Source of the DNA: Liolophura sinensis
Lineage: Eukaryota > Mollusca > Polyplacophora > Chitonida > Chitonidae
Assembly (NCBI RefSeq): GCF_032854445.1
Contig: NC_088299.1
Coordinates: 14,687,608-14,751,607 of the forward strand
DNA: 64,000 bases
Reading direction: 5' to 3'
Made by a program: the position numbers and the translations under genes. Of the stretch, positions 57,712-64,000 are shown piece by piece (position 1 is the first letter of the stretch; every line of letters starts with the position of its first letter). A model generated the notes under the pieces. That model worked only from the letters and a program-made list of their open reading frames with translations. It had not been told where the DNA came from and did not search any database.

Positions 57712-60700
57712 GTAAGACACCTCGCATGGTTCTAGGTTTGCGAAAAAGATCACAGCTCGTCTTTATTAATGGGGTTGTGCAACAGAAAAATGTAAAATCA
57801 TTTGAATGTGAAATATTATTTTTTTCCTGGAGTTTTAAAAGAGTATGAATTTGTGAAAAATTAACAGAATATGTTTAACAAAAATGTCTTTTCTTTAATT
57901 CCAAAAATGTGAAACACTTCAACACTTAAAACTTTTTAACATGTTTAAAGAGGCAAACCTAACAGAGTTTGTGAAAAGTTAATTACCTGAAAATGTTTGA
58001 CTATCTTAATGGTTTCTCACTGGAATGTGACCTGAGAAGTTTTTAAACATCTGTCCAAAGTTATTCATTCTGTGAGCTAAAGTAATTGGTTTTCTACTAC
58101 AGGAGATTGTCTGAATTCATAGCCCTTTCATTATTTAGCACAGTTAATCAATGTCCAGGATCAATATCAGACTCTTTCATACTGGTTCCGTGTGATATAC
58201 TTAATCCATTGCTGTCATCAATATGATATACAAGTATGTTGTCATGGAAAAGTTTACTAGTAATTTGCCAAAGGGTGAGAGTTTATACCAAGTGCATGTG
58301 TTAGCTATATAACTGGCTGGCATTGTACAGGGGAGAAATATTGAGTGGTATTCAACAAAAATGAAATAAATGAATAAAACAAATAGTATGAAATAGATTT
58401 AATCACAGGTGAGTCCAAATTTTCAGAGGTAGGTATCAAATCCAGCTTATGGTAGATTTATTTTCCCTTATGTAACTTTAGTGTGTGGAATTGTGACTGT
58501 ATTTTGTCCAGAGTCACTTTTGTTACACACTGTGTTTATGTCTTCTGTGAGTGATTAACTTGTCAACCTTCATGAATGGGTACACAGAACTGACTTCTAA
58601 CCTTGGGACATTGTCAGGAATGTCTATGTTAATCTATCAGTGAGTTAATCACAGAGACATGAGACAGCTGACTTGATTACATTCGTAAAATGATCGGCCT
58701 GGCGCTGGCCTTATCTAGGGATAATTGACCCGAATCTTCTTGAAAGGCGACTAAAGTCCAGTTATTTGTTTGTCACAGACAGTAGCCCATAATTATCCTG
58801 TGAGAATGTAAGCCTGATAGTGAGGGTCTCTAACACTAGCTAGTCTGGGGAGAACAAACCAGTTGTGGATCTTGTAACCAGAGCACTCTCCCTGAGGAAT
58901 GGATGGTAGAGCTTGACCAGGTCAGACAGGTAAGGTCAGCTAGACCCAGCCTGTCCTGATCCGAATAAAATAGGGTGAGTGGAAATTGGCTTCTTTCCAC
59001 ATTTCCACAAACATTTTACAAAGTTTGCTGCTCACCATGTCTCCACATGCATCGTACAAAATGTTGTAAAATGTATTACGGAAGAAATTTGCTCATTACT
59101 TAAGATTTATACAGAGTACATCTTTTCCATGACATTACTATTAAACCATGGGACCAAAATAAAAAGCTCCTGTAATAATCAAGTGTTGATCTAACTGAAC
59201 AGTTTTGGCATCCTTTTTAATCGCAAAGCTGTCAGTTTCACCATTTTATGTTCATGTTAATGCAAATACAATGTACCATAAAAGTATGGAAATATCATCA
59301 TTTGGGATAACTAACTTCTGCCTCCCAAACCCTTTTGACAAGCTCAGAAAATCCAAGCCTGACAGCCCTCCACGCAAAATCCTAGCATTTTTAACTAAAT
59401 CCAGTGTGAAAGCAAAAGTGTTTATTTTATCCTTTGAATTTTGCAAATTAATGAAAAGATTAGCACAATTTAACCCTTTAAATTATGTCTTTTTCAACGG
59501 CATTGTGTTCAGACATTTTGGATCCACCCCAGTTATGGCCAAAAAGGGAATCCTGTGCCAAAACCATTTGCTGCTTCCCAGTTCAACACATAAGTACATT
59601 AATAGACCTAATGTCTTTAGAGGAAGACATTATGGTTAATTTTTTTTGCTTTCCACATACATGTCATATAGTGTCTTCATATGTGAGAAAGTCTTTCAGG
59701 AAAAATGTGGTGCTGCCCAAGTTTCCATTTGCTGCTTCCCAATTCTCCATATACCAGTACATTTTACAAAATGTATTTGTAAATGAAGATCTATACATCA
59801 TGATGCACTATCCAAAAAAAAAAAGAAGAAGAAAAAAACTTTGTAGATCATTTTTTTTAATAATCTAGAGTAATCTGGTTCCATGCAGAAGGTGAATCTT
59901 TGACCAATGACATCACATGTTCCAATCCATTGCCTACTCGCTGCTTGCTGCTGTATGTATATGCCAAGAGGCTTGTCGGCATCTGGCAACTAGCCCAAGT
60001 TCATCCATCTACAGTCTTGAGGGATTTTGAGGGAGGCATAAAACCACTTATCAAGTAAATAGATTAAAACATGATACATCGTTTTTTAACGCCGTGATAA
60101 ATTGAGTCATTGCATGGAAAATTGACCTTGACACGTACAACAACTTACGAATACAATTTTGTGAATACAGATTTCAAAAGTTAGTGAATCATGGCCTACC
60201 TCTGTGGTGAATTGGTGAATTGGTAAATTTTGTCTTTTGTCCTTGACTTTGTGAGGAATCCATATCATGCATAAATCAGGTATTCCATGCCAATTATGAA
60301 CCAGTCTTAATTTGATAATTAATATATGCATGTGAAATTACAAATATTACATTGAGGAACTAATTAACTTACACAAATGAGTTAAAGTGTGAAGATGAAA
60401 GGAAAATCTCAGGGTAAATACAAATGTAGGAAAAGATTGCATATATGTTAAGTGTATGTATATATGTTTTTATGGCTCACCTTTCTTTGCTGGTGTCACA
60501 TTAAGTCTTATTTAAGCATTCAGAAGACGTTGAATGGACTTATATTATAGCCAAATCCTCATAACACTCTTGTACTGTTGTACACTTGTGGATCGTTCAA
60601 ACCAAAAAGAGGAAGCTTGGTTTGTGCTTTGTGTAGAGAGTTCCAGCCAGCGGGTGGGGCAGTAATGGGCTGTCTCCCACTGTCCTGTCTCACCTGCTGG

Positions 60701-63547
60701 TTGGGACTTGTGGGGCCAGTAGTCACACTTGTTCTTTGTCTCTGTTTGCCTGTTTCTATGTATTGTTTCGTTTTTGTTTGTGAAGGCCTTGGAGCACAAA
60801 CAGTTTTGTGCAAATTAACTGAGTTACCTTCAATAAATAAAGATAACTTTTAACTTCCAATGTGGATCTTTCTACATTTGTCATTTAGTTTTGTTAACCA
60901 ACCTTGTAGCAATCAAAATACACGTTGGTACTAGTTTAACAGAAAACATGAATTTTAATAAGATGGAAATAGTTTTTGAGGAAAAAAAATGGGAAATTGT
61001 ATTGTGTAATAATCATCTTATAACAAAACAACCAGTTTCTATCCCGATGGAGGATTCCAAAAATTACACCTCATTTGTTTTCTAGCCTCTCATACTCCTG
61101 AGAAGCGGCTTAAAGTGGTTACTTGAAGTTTAGTTTTCTAACATGCATTATTCGTAACTGAGTACACAGAAATGCATACACTATTGGGGCTCCACTAGGG
61201 ATGTGTGGCTGACATTTTGATGGGTAGAAGGTAGAGATTTTGAATACATGTGTGTTGTAGTGACAGTGTATTTTCTATTATGCACCCCAGCGTAACATTG
61301 TCGATATATAAACTGTGTATGGGAGCAATCGCTGGCTCAGGTGAGTATTTTGTGGAGCTCAGTGTTGAGGATCTATCCCAGAGAATGTACATGTGCCTGT
61401 ACGTTCATCTGACTGCTCCAGGCAAACCTGTTTTCCACACCCATTATCTTTACTACCATCATACACTTGAACATTTTTCCTGTATGGTATAAACTGCAAA
61501 TCAGATAGAAAACATGAAGTGGGTCTGCTCAGGTGCATCAACCTTTAGAGGCAACAAGGTAACATGTGGAAAGGTAACAGAATGAGGTCACATGAAGTGT
61601 TGATTTGGTTGAATCTCAGTGTTCCCTCACTGCTGCCTCACAGACACTAGAGTAAAGCAGGCTTCATTCTCGAACCTTCCCAGCATGTTTGAAGGTTAGA
61701 TTTAAACTCTGACTTCCATTAGTTTGATCCACATGTGTATTGTATGTGTTACTTTAGTAATACACTGTTGATTACCTGGGGGACAAATGCCTGCCTGCCT
61801 AATTGATAGTGAAGGACACCAAGAGTCAGCATGGTTTTCTTGGTTGACGTGCACATATAGGTCTGCCAGATTCAGACAATCTTTGTAGTGTCCTTCTGAT
61901 TTGTTACCTATCAAAGACGAAAAACCAGATAATATTTAAAAATGCATTTTGTAAACAGTGAATGGATGCTTTCATAATATTTACAGTCACAGTTTAATAT
62001 CAGATGTGAAACATTATTTACAATGAACTCCATTTATATTTGATTAGATTTTGTTGCCTGTCTTTCCATATTCTTCTGATGTTTGATTCATTGCCCAATG
62101 AGTAACACCAAAATGAGACCAAGTAGGCCCTAGGAACAGATTAAATGTTTGAGTCTGCTCTGTTTATGCCCTTCATCTAAGCCATTCTCTGCTAGATTTT
62201 GTCTCCCTTTCTAGTTGACAGTATTCTGCTTACAATCTATGCATGTAGGCAAGCATACATATACCAGCCATGAACCGAAATGGATGTTCTGGGTCAACAA
62301 ACAATTCCCAGACTGACGTTGAACGCAAATTACCACTGTCAAAGAACTAAAAAAAAAATGAATTTATATCTCTTTAATGCAAATGGAGACGTGATGACCT
62401 AACCTCACGACTTAAATGTCAGTCCAGCATGCTTTTGTTTACTTCAGACCTTAAAAGTCGTTATAAACCTTCGTCTTTGCTCAAGTCCTGTTCATCTATA
62501 AGTACATATCACAAAGTAGCAGTGGCATGCTGTAGTTCTGTCAGGACGTTTGTTGTATACCCTGCAAGGTACAGTGTTTTGCCCCACGCTCTGCCAGGTG
62601 TCCTCTGAACCTAATCGTTGTCTTGTAAGGGAAACATTCTGGAGTACTGCATGTATCTCCATTCAAATAAAGAAACAACAGTTGGGTTTTAATGTGGTGA
62701 AATCAACAGCTGGCAATGACGATAAACTGTACTAAACAGACTCAGAAACTTCGGGTAAGTAGGAGACAAAACAAGCCTTGAGAGTGGGGAAAACCCAAAC
62801 AAGGCAGATAGTAATCTTAGCCTTCAGGTACAGGTACCTGTATTTCTTTCCAGTCTTATAAACTGTTTCTATATCGCAGGGGAAGTTTTGCTGTTGGTAT
62901 AGAATTATAATAGAAGATGTTAAGGGGAACCTGTACTTGTACATGGGTATGTACTGGACATACAGCCATAAAACAGCACAGGGCAGTTGGAGGTGGCTTA
63001 GTGGTTGGACAGTCTAATGGTTTTGTGTATTTAAACAAGGGTAAGCAATGTTTTAGCTGTAGGCATTCACTAACATGCATAAATTCCCCTGACTTGAGGT
63101 CTTCAGAGGTCAGAAAGGTTGAAGATTTATAGCATGTGAAAATGTATGACATCTTAAAGGGAAAGAAAATAGGTTTCATAAACATGCATGATGTATTCAA
63201 TAAATAAATAAATAACTGACTAACCTGTCTAGCCTGCGTTTATAATGTGTATAGATTGAGGTAGTTGCACAAGGTATAGGTGTATGTGGAGTGAAACAGC
63301 GTAGATCATTGATGGAGTGACTTGACAACTGACTCTTAGGGTGTCTGCCTAAAACTTGGACTGGTAAAACACTGGTTTAATGGTTACCCATGTACGTGTG
63401 TACAGGTGACAGTGTTCTGACATGTTTCTCTTGGTGCCTTTCATTGATTATTTATGACCTCTTCCTGAGATACAAGAGCCAACTCTCAACAGCAATTTAT
63501 GGTCTGACTTGACGTGCATAAGACATGCTTGTAGAAAGGTGGATGGT
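57712..63547. other. Probable intron of the unidentified plus-strand gene; no exon recognised
   Basis: The longest frame, 59205-59639, is A/T-rich, has no recognisable domain and no splice context. A frame at 60578-60853 followed by CAATAAATAAAG at about 60831 has no homology I can name. Nothing else is supported. Confidence 0.4.
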
Positions 63548-63830
63548 TTGTGTGATATAGGGGCCTCCGTGGCTCAGTCGGTTAGCGCGCTAGCGCAGCG
63601 TAATGACCCAGGAGCCTCTCACCAATGCGGTCGCTGTGAGTTCATGCTGGCTTCCTCTCCGGCCGTAAGTGGGAAGGTCTGGCAGCAACCTGCGGATGGT
63701 CGTGGGTTTCCCCCGGGCTCTGCCCAGTTTCCACCCACCATAATGCTGGCCGCCCTCGTATAAGTGAAATATTCTTGAGTACGGTGTTAAACACCCATCA
63801 AATAAATAAATAAATAAGTTGTGTGATATA
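63548..63830 (+). mobile_element. SINE-A, full length with 12-bp target-site duplication
   Basis: TTGTGTGATATA repeats at 63548-63559 and 63819-63830 flank the element. It has the whole head (GGGGCCTCCGTGGCTCAGTC), body, 3' domain and AAATAAATAAATAAAT tail, with a deletion of about 13 bp in the GTGAGTTCAAGTCCAGCTC region that damages the B box. Perfect flanking repeats suggest a young insertion. Confidence 0.92.
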
Positions 63831-64000
63831 CACCTAGACTGGGAACAGTTAGCGACTTCAGACTTGCTTCAGATATTTAAGAGTAACATGATGCTTCTTT
63901 AATGTGGTAAACATATAGTAGTGTTGGCGATACAGAATTTATTCAGTGAGTAGAATAGGTATAAAGATTTCCAGTGGCTCGTGTTTAACCATCAGAAGTT
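63831..64000. other. Window end, no gene seen
   Basis: Unique sequence with no recognisable feature. Confidence 0.5.

Noticed and set aside
59205-59639. 144-residue plus-strand frame
   Set aside because: No recognised domain, no splice context, A/T-rich composition; overlapping frames exist on the other strand.
60570-60850. Possible solo LTR (begins TGTTGTAC, holds an AATAAA near its end)
   Set aside because: No matching second end, no clear target-site duplication and no internal element; the resemblance is too slight to call.

Overview
The window is eukaryotic nuclear DNA from a metazoan, most likely a lophotrochozoan such as a mollusc or brachiopod. Genes are split by GT-AG introns (one is GC-AG), a pol III tRNA gene is present, and tRNA-headed SINEs with AAATAAATAAA or CACTCACTCAC tails are scattered throughout. 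I place it no further because that rests on repeat style and protein resemblance, not on a database match.

Layout. (a) 1-6600: a head-to-tail tandem duplication of about 3.2 kb. Each unit holds a minus-strand SINE and a small three-exon, minus-strand gene for an arginine-rich protein (P1 and P2). (b) 9.7-13.4 kb: a related orphan first exon on the minus strand (P4) lies head to head with an intact plus-strand relative (P3). The intact members share exon sizes of 40 and 59 nt and the same intron phases. Their promoters carry CRE/ATF-like TGACGTCA sites. P1 has nine S/T-P-R-R/K motifs spaced every five residues, as in DNA-binding sperm nuclear proteins. I do not recognise the family by name. 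(c) 14.55 kb: tRNA-Ala(AGC), minus strand. (d) 16.5-18.3 kb: a three-exon plus-strand gene for mitochondrial ribosomal protein mL51 (MRPL51). (e) 20.8-40.4 kb: DNAJC11 on the minus strand, reconstructed here as 17 coding exons and 562 residues, convergent with MRPL51. Three of its introns carry tandem arrays close upstream of the next exon. One array is built from the splice acceptor and first codons of exon 16. (f) 40.4-57.5 kb: no confident gene. It holds a 49-bp minisatellite of about 2 kb with a recent 710-bp internal duplication, smaller tandem repeats, and a dispersed segment with a conserved short reading frame (39.5 and 49.2 kb). (g) 57.53-57.71 kb: a plausible plus-strand exon carrying a start codon, with the rest of its gene beyond what I can recognise. 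(h) 57.7-64 kb: apparently intronic or intergenic, with one fresh SINE at 63.56 kb.

MRPL51 and DNAJC11 both act in mitochondria (translation, and outer/inner membrane organisation), but their adjacency is convergent and need not be functional. The most novel content is the P gene family and the DNAJC11 array that duplicates a splice site about 26 times. No virus-derived element could be supported.
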